Source of the DNA: AR5 sp041497115 | GTDB taxonomy: Bacteria > Methylomirabilota > Methylomirabilia > Rokubacteriales > CSP1-6 | Reading direction: 5' to 3' | Length of the DNA: 64,000 bases | NCBI GenBank assembly: GCA_041497115.1 | Contig: JBGQFW010000012.1 | Coordinates: forward strand, 1 to 64,000 | Shown: positions 34,782 through 44,167 of the stretch, piece after piece | Position numbering within the stretch: position 1 is the stretch's first letter | Layout of the letters: the number at the start of each line of letters is the position of its first letter | Made by a program: the position numbers and the translations under genes | Notes under the pieces: generated by a model | What the model was told of the DNA's origin: nothing | Database searches by the model: none | The model's input: the letters and a program-made list of their open reading frames with translations, nothing else

Positions 34782-35231
34782 ATGTTCAGGGGCCGCTATC
34801 AGCACACGATCGACCCGAAAGGGCGACTGAGTGTCCCGGCGAAGTTCCGGGACGCTCTCGCCCAGTTCGGCGACCACGCCGAGCAGCTGATCGTGGTCCC
34901 GAACGAGCACGCGCTGGAGGTGCACCCGTTGGACGAGTGGCAGCGCATCGAGGACAAGCTGAACGCGCAGCCGATGTTCACGCCGGAGGTGCGTCAGATC
35001 TCGCGCCTGTACATGTCGCGCGCGAAGGAGGTCGCCCTCGACGGCGTCGGCCGCATCCTGCTGCCGCCCGACACGCGCAAGCAGGCCGGCCTCGACCGCG
35101 ACGTCACGCTCGTCGGCGGCGGCCGGAAGATGTTCGAGGTCTGGGATCGCGCCCGCTTCGACGAGTACGAGCGGACGCAGGGTGACGCGCTGCCGACGCT
35201 GTTCGAGAAGCTGTCGGTGTACGGAGTCTAG
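34782..35231 (+). CDS. mraZ: Transcriptional regulator MraZ
   Basis: ATG 34782 gives 149 residues. The N-terminal MFRGRYQHTIDPKGRLSVPAKFRD and the middle VALDGVGRILLPPDTRKQAG are the two AbrB-like DNA-binding repeats of MraZ, each with the DxxGR core. MraZ binds GTGGG repeats in its own promoter and controls the division and cell-wall cluster; such repeats lie at 34738-34753. It is the first gene of the cluster. Confidence 0.97.
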   Translation: MFRGRYQHTIDPKGRLSVPAKFRDALAQFGDHAEQLIVVPNEHALEVHPLDEWQRIEDKLNAQPMFTPEVRQISRLYMSRAKEVALDGVGRILLPPDTRKQAGLDRDVTLVGGGRKMFEVWDRARFDEYERTQGDALPTLFEKLSVYGV

Positions 35232-35251
35232 CGGTTCACGTTCCCGTCCTC

Positions 35252-36106
35252 GTGGACGAGGTCGCGTTTCTGCTGCGACCGCGCGACGGGGGCTGGGTGA
35301 TCGACGGGACGGTGGGCATGGGCGGACACGCTGAGGCGTTGCTGGCGGCGAGCGGGGCCGACGTGCGCCTGCTCGGCCTGGACGCCGATCCCGAGGCGCT
35401 GCGGCAGGCGGGCGCCCGGCTGGCGCGCTTCGGCGAGCGCGCGCGGCTGGTGCACGCCAGCTTCGCCGACCTCGCGGCGGTGGCGACCGCCCACGGCATC
35501 GACGCGGCGCGCTCGATCCTGCTCGACCTGGGCGTCTCCTCCTGGCAGCTCGACGCCTCGGCGCGCGGCTTCTCGTTCCAGCGCGAGGAGCCGCTCGACA
35601 TGCGCCTGGACCCCACCCGCGGCGAGCCGGCGGCCGCGCTGCTGAACCGGCTGGACGAGGCGGAGCTGGCCCGCCTGCTGCACGAGTACGGCGACGAGCG
35701 CTTCGCGCGACGCATCGCGCGCTCGATCGTCCGCCGCCGCCCGCTCGCCACCACCGGCGACCTCGTCGCCGCGGTGCAGGCGGGGGTTCCGCGCCCGGCG
35801 TGGCCGCGCCGCCTGCACGTGGCGACGCGGACCTTCCAGGCCGTGCGCATGGCCGTGAACGACGAGCCGGGCGCTCTCCGACGCGCCCTCGAGGCGGGGC
35901 CGCCACTGCTGACCGGCGGCGGGCGCCTCGGCGTCATCGCGTTTCATTCGGGCGAAGACCGCATCGTGAAGCGAACGTTCCGCAGCCTCGAGTCCGCCGG
36001 CTACGCCGCGCTCGAGCCGTCGCCTCTGACGCCCGGAGACGACGAGGTGCGGGCCAACCCCCGCGCCCGGAGCGCGAAGCTGCGCGTGCTGGAGCGGCTG
36101 CCGTGA
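35252..36106 (+). CDS. rsmH: 16S rRNA (cytosine-1402-N4)-methyltransferase RsmH
   Basis: GTG 35252 gives 284 residues. The SAM site DGTVGMGGHAEALL is near the start, followed by LGLDADPEAL, ILLDLGVSSWQLD and the RGFSFQREEPLDMRLD box of RsmH. The C-terminal AFHSGEDRIVKRTFR is also typical. The conserved family N-terminus (His-Val-Pro-Val-Leu) is encoded just upstream of this GTG, in frame at 35234-35251, but no common start codon precedes it; a GTT at 35234 or a sequence error is possible. So the annotated start probably clips six or more residues. Confidence 0.93.
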   Translation: MDEVAFLLRPRDGGWVIDGTVGMGGHAEALLAASGADVRLLGLDADPEALRQAGARLARFGERARLVHASFADLAAVATAHGIDAARSILLDLGVSSWQLDASARGFSFQREEPLDMRLDPTRGEPAAALLNRLDEAELARLLHEYGDERFARRIARSIVRRRPLATTGDLVAAVQAGVPRPAWPRRLHVATRTFQAVRMAVNDEPGALRRALEAGPPLLTGGGRLGVIAFHSGEDRIVKRTFRSLESAGYAALEPSPLTPGDDEVRANPRARSAKLRVLERLP

Positions 36107-36498
36107 CGACTCATCAGCGATTGCATCGTGAGCAGGACCCCCGCGTGCGACGCTCGCTCGTCGCCGCCTTTCTCGTGTCGGCCGTCCTCGTCCTCGGCTG
36201 CCTGGGCGTCGTCGGCCTGCGGGTGCAGCAGGTGCACCTGGCCTACCAGATCGAGCGGCTGCACCACGAGCGCGCCGAGCTCGCGAGCGTGCTGCGCCAG
36301 CTCGAGGTCGAGGTGGCCACGCTGCAGGCGCCGGGCCGCGTCGAGCAGCGCGCGCGCCAGCTCGGCCTGGTGGCGCCGGAGCGCGCCCAGATCCGCCTGG
36401 CCCGCGAGTACGCGCCGGCCGGCACCGGCCTGGCCGCCGCGTATCGGAGCCGCCTCGCCGCCCTGCCGGGCGACGCGCTGAGAGCGCCCATCAGGTGA
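36103..36498 (+). CDS. ftsL: Cell division protein FtsL
   Basis: GTG 36103 overlaps the rsmH stop (GTGA) and gives 131 residues. A short charged cytoplasmic head is followed by one membrane helix (LVAAFLVSAVLVLGCLGVVGL, about 18-38), then a coiled coil (YQIERLHHERAELASVLRQL) and a variable tail. Size, topology and position between rsmH and ftsI identify FtsL; sequence identity in this family is always low. It should form the FtsQLB divisome complex. Confidence 0.85.
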   Translation: MTTHQRLHREQDPRVRRSLVAAFLVSAVLVLGCLGVVGLRVQQVHLAYQIERLHHERAELASVLRQLEVEVATLQAPGRVEQRARQLGLVAPERAQIRLAREYAPAGTGLAAAYRSRLAALPGDALRAPIR

Positions 36499-36538
36499 CG
36501 CGCGCCGGCGACGGGACGCGCGGCCCGCGCGGGGCTCT

Positions 36539-38497
36539 GTGAGCCCCCTCCGCATCCGCGTCCTCGTTCTCGCCGGCATGCTGGCCCTGGCCTTCACCGG
36601 CGTCCTCGGCCGCCTCGGCTGGCTGCAGATCGTCCGCCACGCCGACCTCGCCGCGCTCGCCGAGCGCCAGTACTCGCGCACGGTCGTGCTCCAGCCCCAG
36701 CGCGGGCCGATCGTGGACCGCCAGGGCCAGGCGCTCGCCACCTCGAGCCCCGCCGAGTCGCTCTTCGCCCAGCCCCGGGCCATGGGTGATCCCGTGCGCG
36801 TGGCGGCCCGGCTGGCGCCGCTGCTCGGGATGCCGGAGCAGGAGATCCACGCCCAGCTCACCGGGGGCCGGCAGTTCGTCTGGCTGCGGCGCAAGCTGCC
36901 TCCCGCCGCCGCGGCCGAGGTCCGGGCGCTGCGCGAGCCGGGGCTCGGCTTCCTGCCCGAGCCGCTGCGCCTGTACCCCAACCGCGAGCTGGCCGCCCAC
37001 GTGGTCGGCTTCGAGGGGGTGGACGGCGGGCTGGAGGGCATCGAGCGCGCGTTCAACGACACGCTGGCGGGCAGCCCGGGCAAGGCGGTTGTCGGCCGCG
37101 ACGCCCTCGGGCGCGAGGTCGTGACCGAGGCCGTGCTGCAGGCGCCGGCGCCCGGGCAGGGCGTGATGCTCACGCTCGACCGCCAGATCCAGTACCTGGC
37201 CGAGCGCGAGATCGACGCGGCGTGGCGGCGCACGCAGGCCAGGGCGGCGATGGCGGTCGTGCTCGACCCGCGCACCGGCGACGTGCTGGCGATGGCGATC
37301 CGCCCCACCTTCAACCCCAACGCGTTCCTCGACGTGCCGTCCCGGGACGTCTGGCGCAACCGGGCCGTCAGCGATCCGTTCGAGCCGGGCTCGACCTTCA
37401 AGGTGATCATGGCCGCCGCCGCCCTCGAGGAGGGCGTGGTGCGCCCCGAGGACCGCATCTGGGCCGAGAACGGCCAGATCACGATCGCCAAGACCACCAT
37501 CCATGACTGGAAGAAGTACGGCTGGCTGACCTTCGGCGAAGTGCTGCAAAACTCCTCGAACGTGGGTTCAATCAAGGTGGGGCTGGCGCTCGGGCGCGAC
37601 CGCTACTACCGCTACATGACGGCGTTCGGCTTCGGCGCCCCCACCGGGGTCGGCCTGGCCGGCGAGAGCCGCGGGCTGCTGCGCGAGCCCCAGCGCTGGT
37701 CGGTGCTGTCGCTGCCGACGATGTCCATCGGCCAGGAAGTGTCGGTCACGGCGCTCCAGATGGTCGCGGCGATCGGCGCCATCGCCAACGGCGGCGTGCT
37801 CATGCAGCCCCGGCTGGTCCGCTCCGTGTTCGACGCCGACGGGCGCGAGACCCGGCGGTTCGAGCCGCGGGCGATCCGCCAGGTGATCTCGCCGGAGACG
37901 GCGCGCACGCTGACCCGGCTGATGACCCAGGTGGTGGTGGCGGGCACCGGCCACAACGCCGCCATCGCGGGCTACGAGGTGGCCGGCAAGACCGGCACGG
38001 CGCAGAAGCTCGATCCGGCGACGCACCGCTACTCGCGGAACCCCGGCGTGCTGTCCTTCGTCGGCTTCGCGCCGGCCGACGAGCCCCGGTTCGTGATGCT
38101 GGTGATGCTCGACGAGCCGAGGAACGAGAAGTGGGGCAGTGAGGCGGCCGCGCCGATCTTCGCGGCGATCGGCGCCGAGGTGCTGCGCTATCTCGACGTG
38201 CCGCCGCACGACGCCGCCCCGCTGCAGATCGTGACGGGGCCGGGCGAGGGCGCCGCCGGCCGCGTGCGGCTGGCGAGCGCGGCGGCCGCGGAGCCGCCGC
38301 CCGCCGACGGCGCGCGCGTGATGCCGGAGCTGCGCGGACGGACGCTGCGGCAGGCGCTGGCGATGCTGGCGCCGCTGGGCGTCGCCGTGCAGCTCGACGG
38401 CCGCGGGCGCGTGGTGGAGCAGCTGCCGGCGCCCGGCGCGCCGGTGGAAATGGAGGCGAGCGTGCGGCTCACCCTGGCGGGTGCCGCCGCGAGATGA
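36539..38497 (+). CDS. ftsI: Peptidoglycan transpeptidase FtsI (PBP3) with a C-terminal PASTA domain
   Basis: GTG 36539 gives 652 residues. One N-terminal membrane helix (VLVLAGMLALAFTGVLG) is followed by the dimerisation domain (QRGPIVDRQGQALA) and the transpeptidase domain. Its three motifs are SxxK at 285-288 (Ser285 nucleophile), SSN at 339-341 and KTG at 484-486. The last 55 residues (MPELRGRTLRQALAMLAPLG onward) form a PASTA domain, which is common in Gram-positive PBP2x and SpoVD but unusual for E. coli-type FtsI. It cross-links septal peptidoglycan with FtsW. Confidence 0.95.
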   Translation: MSPLRIRVLVLAGMLALAFTGVLGRLGWLQIVRHADLAALAERQYSRTVVLQPQRGPIVDRQGQALATSSPAESLFAQPRAMGDPVRVAARLAPLLGMPEQEIHAQLTGGRQFVWLRRKLPPAAAAEVRALREPGLGFLPEPLRLYPNRELAAHVVGFEGVDGGLEGIERAFNDTLAGSPGKAVVGRDALGREVVTEAVLQAPAPGQGVMLTLDRQIQYLAEREIDAAWRRTQARAAMAVVLDPRTGDVLAMAIRPTFNPNAFLDVPSRDVWRNRAVSDPFEPGSTFKVIMAAAALEEGVVRPEDRIWAENGQITIAKTTIHDWKKYGWLTFGEVLQNSSNVGSIKVGLALGRDRYYRYMTAFGFGAPTGVGLAGESRGLLREPQRWSVLSLPTMSIGQEVSVTALQMVAAIGAIANGGVLMQPRLVRSVFDADGRETRRFEPRAIRQVISPETARTLTRLMTQVVVAGTGHNAAIAGYEVAGKTGTAQKLDPATHRYSRNPGVLSFVGFAPADEPRFVMLVMLDEPRNEKWGSEAAAPIFAAIGAEVLRYLDVPPHDAAPLQIVTGPGEGAAGRVRLASAAAAEPPPADGARVMPELRGRTLRQALAMLAPLGVAVQLDGRGRVVEQLPAPGAPVEMEASVRLTLAGAAAR

Positions 38498-38498
38498 G

Positions 38499-39998
38499 AT
38501 GGCGAGGAACGACGTGTCCGTGAGCGTGCTGCTCGAGGCGCTGCCCGAGCGACGGGTGGTCGGCGCCCCGCCGGCGACCGTCCACGCCCTCACCGCCGAC
38601 TCGCGGCGGGTGCAGCCGGGCGACTGCTTCGTCGCCGTGCCGGGCTTCAACCACGACGCGCGCCGCTTCGTGCCGGAGGCCATCGCGCGGGGCGCGCGGC
38701 TGGTGGTGACCGAGGGCGAGCCGCTGCCCGGCCTCGCGGTCGCCCAGGTGCTGGTGCCGGCGGTGCGGCCGGCGCTGGCCCGCCTGGCCGGGGCCTTCTA
38801 CGGGCATCCCTCGGCCGCGCTCACGGTGGTCGGCATCACCGGCACCAACGGCAAGACGACGACCTCCTACCTGGTGGACGCCCTGCTGCGCGCGCGCGGC
38901 CTGCGCACCGGCGTGCTCGGCACCATCCACTACGTGCTGGGCGACGAGGTGCGGCCGGCCGCTCAGACCACGCCGGAGGCGCTCGACATCCAGGCGATGC
39001 TCGCCGAGATGCGCGAGCGCGGGATCGGCGGCGTGGCGATGGAGGTCTCCTCGCACGCGCTCGCGCTGGCGCGCGTGGAGGGGCTCGAGTTCGACGTCGC
39101 CGTGTTCACCAACCTCACCCAGGACCACCTCGACTTCCACGGCACGCTCGACGCGTACCGCCGGGCCAAGCGGAGGCTCTTCGAGCAGCTGGCGGTCTCC
39201 GCCAAGCCGCGGCGGACCGCGGTGGTGAACGCCGACGACCCCGCCGGCGCCGAGATGGTGCGCGGCCTCGACCTCGACGTGCTGCCGTTCGGCCTCGGCC
39301 CCGGCGCCCGGGTGCGCGCGATCGAGCACGCCTCGGGTCTCGACGGCATCCGCATGGCGGTGGACACCCCGCGCGGCGGGCTCACCCTCGTCTCGCCGCT
39401 CGTCGGCGAGCACAACGTGATGAACCTGCTCGGCGCCGTCGGCGCCGGCCTGGCGCTCGGCCTGGCGCCGGCGGCGATCGCCGCCGCGCTGGCCCCCGTC
39501 AGCGCGGTGCCGGGGCGGTTCGAGCGGGTGCGCGCCGGCCAGCCCTTTTTGGTGGTCGTGGACTACGCGCACACGCCCGACGCGCTGGAGCGCGTGCTGG
39601 TGACCGCGCGGAAGCTCACGCCCGGCCGCCTCGCGGTCGTCTTCGGCTGCGGCGGCGACCGCTACCGCGGCAAGCGGCCGATCATGGGCGAGATCGCCGC
39701 CCGGCTCGCCGATCGCGTGTGGGTGACCTCCGACAACCCGCGCTCCGAGCGGCCGGAGGCGATCCTGGACGAGATCGTCGCCGGCGTGGGCCGCGTGGCC
39801 GGCGGCCCGGCGCGCTCGGTGCCGGAGGCCGACCGCGCGCGCGCCATCGGCGCGGCGCTCGACTGGGCGCAGGCCGGCGACACCGTCGTCATCGCCGGCA
39901 AGGGCCACGAGACCTACCAGATCGTCGGCGCCGACACGCGGCCGTTCGACGACCGCGCGGTCGCCCGCGAGATCCTGGCGGAGCGCGGATGGCGATGA
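38499..39998 (+). CDS. murE: UDP-MurNAc-tripeptide synthetase MurE
   Basis: ATG 38499 is one base after the ftsI stop and gives 499 residues; GTG 38481 would add six. The Mur ligase P-loop reads GITGTNGKTTTSY, and NLTQDHLDFHG follows. The DNPRSERPE box is the motif that selects meso-diaminopimelate over lysine. The enzyme adds this third residue to the cytoplasmic UDP-MurNAc-dipeptide. The start has only a weak ribosome site, which fits translational coupling with ftsI. Confidence 0.96.
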   Translation: MARNDVSVSVLLEALPERRVVGAPPATVHALTADSRRVQPGDCFVAVPGFNHDARRFVPEAIARGARLVVTEGEPLPGLAVAQVLVPAVRPALARLAGAFYGHPSAALTVVGITGTNGKTTTSYLVDALLRARGLRTGVLGTIHYVLGDEVRPAAQTTPEALDIQAMLAEMRERGIGGVAMEVSSHALALARVEGLEFDVAVFTNLTQDHLDFHGTLDAYRRAKRRLFEQLAVSAKPRRTAVVNADDPAGAEMVRGLDLDVLPFGLGPGARVRAIEHASGLDGIRMAVDTPRGGLTLVSPLVGEHNVMNLLGAVGAGLALGLAPAAIAAALAPVSAVPGRFERVRAGQPFLVVVDYAHTPDALERVLVTARKLTPGRLAVVFGCGGDRYRGKRPIMGEIAARLADRVWVTSDNPRSERPEAILDEIVAGVGRVAGGPARSVPEADRARAIGAALDWAQAGDTVVIAGKGHETYQIVGADTRPFDDRAVAREILAERGWR

Positions 39999-40020
39999 GC
40001 CGGCCTGTCGCAATCCCGAG

Positions 40021-40090
40021 GCGCGCCACGGCTGAGCCGGGGCGCGTCCGAGCGCGGGGGGGTGTGGGGGGCCATGTCGGGGCCCCCCAC
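40021..40090. repeat. Two-hairpin repeat element, copy B (inverted)
   Basis: Between murE and murF, an imperfect hairpin with arms at 40021-40032 and 40036-40047 around TGA is followed by a perfect one: GTGGGGGGCC (40064-40073) and GGCCCCCCAC (40081-40090) around seven bases. The reverse complement lines up with copy C after ftsZ, including the identical 10-base arms and the connecting run of C residues. Confidence 0.7.
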
Positions 40091-40098
40091 GACGAGCG

Positions 40099-41517
40099 AT
40101 GAGCCGCATGGCGCCGTTCACCGTGCAGGACATCGTGCGCGCCACGCAGGGCGCGCTCGTCGCCGGCGACCTCGGCATCCCGGTCACCGGCGTGTCCATC
40201 GACTCCCGCACCCTCGGCGTGGGCGAGGCGTTCTTCGCGATCCGGGGCCATCGCCTGGACGGTCACGGGTTCCTGGCCGACGCCGCCGCCCGGGGCGCCG
40301 CCTGCCTCGTCGTCCACGCGCTGCCCGACGAGATCCCCGCCAACGTCCCCCTCGTGCTGGTCGAGGAGACGACGCGGGCGCTGGGGCGCCTGGCCGCCTG
40401 GCACCGCGGCCGCTTCGCGATCCCGGTGGTCGCGATCACCGGCAGCAACGGCAAGACGACGACCAAGGAGCTGACGGCGGGCGTGCTCGCCACGCGCTGG
40501 CGGGTGCTCAAGCCCGAGCGGTCGTTCAACAACCAGTGGGGGCTGCCGCTGACCCTGCTGCAGCTCGGCCCCGACCACCAGGCCGCGGTGCTGGAGATCG
40601 GCTCCAACGCCCCCGGCGAGGTCGCCGCGCTGGCCGCGCTGACCGCGCCGAGCATCGCCGTCGTCACCACGGTGGCCGCCGTCCACACCGAGTTCCTCGG
40701 CTCGCTCGAGGGCGTGCGCGAGGAGAAGGCCGGCCTCGTGCGCGCGCTGGGCGCCGACGGCGTCGCCGTGCTCAACGCCGACGACGCGCGCGTGGCCGGC
40801 ATGGCCCGCGACACCCGCGCCCGCATCGTCACCTACGGCCGCGCGGCCACCGCCCACGTGCGCGCGCTCGACGACGTGGTGGACGACGAGGCCGGGCTGC
40901 GTTTCACGCTCGAGAGCGGCGGCGAGCGGCAGGCGGTCACCCTCGCCCTCGCCGGCCGCCACAACGTGACCAACGCGCTGGCCGCCGCCGCGGCTGGCGT
41001 CGCGCTGGGCCTTCCGCTGGCCGACGTCGTCCGCGGCCTCGCCGCGGTGGGGTCGCTGGCCGGGCGCTGCGTGTGGCGGCAGGCGGGCGCGGTCACCCTG
41101 CTCGACGACACCTACAACGCCAGCCCGGGGTCGGTGCGGGCGGCGCTCGACACGCTGGCCGCGCACCGCCGCGGCCGGCGCGCGGTCGTCGTGCTGGGCG
41201 ACATGCTCGAGCTGGGCGCGATCACCGACGACGCCCACCGCGAGGTGGGCCGGCTGGTGGCGGCGCTGCCCGCCGACGAGTTCGTCGGCGTCGGGCGGGC
41301 CATGCAGGCCGCGGTGGAGGCCGCGCGCGACGCCGGCCTCGCCGAGGCCCGCCATCTCACGACGTTCGAGGACACCGTCGCCCACCTGCTCAAGCGCCTG
41401 ACGGCGGGCGACGTCGTGCTGGTGAAGGGATCGCGCGGAATGCGGATGGAGCGCGTGGTGGACGCGCTCGTCGCGCGGCTGGCCCGGTCGGGGCGCGAGC
41501 GGTCGGAACACGAATGA
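40099..41517 (+). CDS. murF: UDP-MurNAc-pentapeptide synthetase MurF
   Basis: ATG 40099 gives 472 residues (ATG 40108 is possible). The P-loop reads AITGSNGKTTTKEL, followed by ERSFNNQWGLPLTLL and EIGSNAPGE, both typical of MurF. LDDTYNASPGSVRAAL near 335 is the MurF C-terminal signature. It adds D-Ala-D-Ala to complete the pentapeptide. Element B separates it from murE by 100 bases, so transcription may be modulated at this point. Confidence 0.96.
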   Translation: MSRMAPFTVQDIVRATQGALVAGDLGIPVTGVSIDSRTLGVGEAFFAIRGHRLDGHGFLADAAARGAACLVVHALPDEIPANVPLVLVEETTRALGRLAAWHRGRFAIPVVAITGSNGKTTTKELTAGVLATRWRVLKPERSFNNQWGLPLTLLQLGPDHQAAVLEIGSNAPGEVAALAALTAPSIAVVTTVAAVHTEFLGSLEGVREEKAGLVRALGADGVAVLNADDARVAGMARDTRARIVTYGRAATAHVRALDDVVDDEAGLRFTLESGGERQAVTLALAGRHNVTNALAAAAAGVALGLPLADVVRGLAAVGSLAGRCVWRQAGAVTLLDDTYNASPGSVRAALDTLAAHRRGRRAVVVLGDMLELGAITDDAHREVGRLVAALPADEFVGVGRAMQAAVEAARDAGLAEARHLTTFEDTVAHLLKRLTAGDVVLVKGSRGMRMERVVDALVARLARSGRERSEHE

Positions 41518-41526
41518 GGATGGCGG

Positions 41527-42606
<1,080 letters not shown>

Positions 42607-42611
42607 TGGCA

Positions 42612-42740
42612 GTGCGAGCCGCAGCCGCGAGGCGAGGCGAGCCTGTGAACCGAGACGTGCGAGCCGCAGCCGCGAGGCGAGGCGAGCCTGTGAACCGAGA
42701 CGTGCGAGCCGCAGCCGCGAGGCGAGGCGAGCCTGTGAAC
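42612..42740. repeat. 45-bp tandem repeat between mraY and murD
   Basis: Units start at 42612, 42657 and 42702. The first two are identical 45-base units, and the third matches for 39 bases before it diverges. The spacing is a multiple of three. The stretch lies in the 181-base gap between the mraY stop and the murD start. No ORF with a ribosome site uses it. Confidence 0.85.
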
Positions 42741-42787
42741 GAGATGGCGGTGAGGGCGGCGTGATCACGTACGAGGAGGAGACCGAC

Positions 42788-44167
42788 GTGGCGACGCGGG
42801 GACGGGCCTGGCTGGCGTCGCTGGCCGGGCGCCGGGTGACGGTGGTCGGGCTGGCCAGGAGCGGCATCGCCGCCGCGCGCCTGCTGCGCGCCGCCGGCGC
42901 CGAGGTCACCGGCACCGACGCGCGGCCGCTCGCCGCGCTCGGCCGCGAGGCCGCCGCCCTGGGCGACCTCGGCGTGCGCGTGGTCATCGACGGCGCCGCC
43001 GCGCGCGCCTTCGAGGGGGCGACGCTGATCGTGGTCAGCCCGGGCGTGCCGCCCGCCGGCCCCCAGCTGGCGGAGGCCCGCGCCCGCGGCGTGCCGATCA
43101 TCGGCGAGCTGGAGCTCGGCTGGCGCGCGATGGAGGCCGAGACGATCGCGATCACGGGGACGAACGGCAAGACCACGACCACCGCGCTGACCGGCGCGCT
43201 GCTGGCCGAGCAGCCGCGGCCCGTCCTGGTCGGCGGCAACATCGGCACGCCGCTGGCGGCCCACGCGCTGACGTTTCCGCGCGACGGCCTGGTGATCGCC
43301 GAGGTGTCGTCGTTCCAGCTGGAAACGATCGAGACGTTCCAGCCGCGGGTGGCCGCCGTGCTCAACGTCACCCCCGACCACCTCGATCGTCACGGCGACT
43401 TCGCGGCCTACGTGGACGCCAAGGCCCGCATCTTCCTCAATCAGACGGTCGCCGACTGCGCGGTGCTGAACGCCGACGACCCGGTGACCGCCGCGCTCGT
43501 CTCCCGCACGCGGGCCCACGTCCTCTGGTTCAGCCGCCGGCGGCCGCTCGCCCACGGCGTGTTCGTGCAAGACGACTGGGTGGCCGCCCGACTCAACGGC
43601 CACGTGGAGGCGATCGCGCCGCTCGCCGAGATCCGCCTGCGCGGCGCCCACAACGTCGAGAACGTGCTGGCCGCCGCCGCCTGCGCGCTCTGGCTCGGCC
43701 TGCCCGCCGCGGCGATCCGTCGGGCGGTCGGCCGGTTCACCGCGGTCGCCCACCGCATCGAGTTCGTGCGCGACCTGCGCGGCGTGCACTTCTACAACGA
43801 CTCCAAGGGCACCAACGTCGCCTCCACCATCAAGGCGCTGGAGAGCTTCACCGAGCGCGTCGTGCTGATCGCCGGCGGCAAGGGCAAGGGCCAGGACTTC
43901 GCCCCGCTCGCCGCGGCCGCCCGCGGGCGCGTGGGCCACGCGGTCACGATCGGCGAGGACGGCCCCCGGATCGCCGCCGCCTTCGGCGCCGCCGGCGTGC
44001 CGGTGAGCGCGGCGCCGACGCTGGCCGCCGCCCTCGACACCGCGCGCGCCCACGCCGGCCCCGGCGACGTGATTCTCCTGTCGCCGGCGTGCGCCTCGTT
44101 CGACATGTTCGACGACTACGAGCACCGCGGCGAGACCTTCAAGCATCTCGTCGGAGCCCTCGCCTAA
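42788..44167 (+). CDS. murD: UDP-N-acetylmuramoylalanine--D-glutamate ligase MurD
   Basis: GTG 42788 is chosen because a GAGGAGGAG ribosome site (42773-42781) lies six bases before it; GTG 42761 would add nine residues. The 459-residue protein begins with the Rossmann-like VTVVGLARSGIAAARLL and has the P-loop ITGTNGKTTTTAL, NVTPDHLDRHG and FYNDSKGTNVAST. It adds D-glutamate to UDP-MurNAc-L-Ala. The stop overlaps the ftsW start (TAATG). Confidence 0.96.
   Translation: MATRGRAWLASLAGRRVTVVGLARSGIAAARLLRAAGAEVTGTDARPLAALGREAAALGDLGVRVVIDGAAARAFEGATLIVVSPGVPPAGPQLAEARARGVPIIGELELGWRAMEAETIAITGTNGKTTTTALTGALLAEQPRPVLVGGNIGTPLAAHALTFPRDGLVIAEVSSFQLETIETFQPRVAAVLNVTPDHLDRHGDFAAYVDAKARIFLNQTVADCAVLNADDPVTAALVSRTRAHVLWFSRRRPLAHGVFVQDDWVAARLNGHVEAIAPLAEIRLRGAHNVENVLAAAACALWLGLPAAAIRRAVGRFTAVAHRIEFVRDLRGVHFYNDSKGTNVASTIKALESFTERVVLIAGGKGKGQDFAPLAAAARGRVGHAVTIGEDGPRIAAAFGAAGVPVSAAPTLAAALDTARAHAGPGDVILLSPACASFDMFDDYEHRGETFKHLVGALA

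Noticed and set aside
42612..42740. Possible CRISPR array
   Set aside because: The units are directly adjacent 45-base copies without unique spacers, and no cas gene is in the window.
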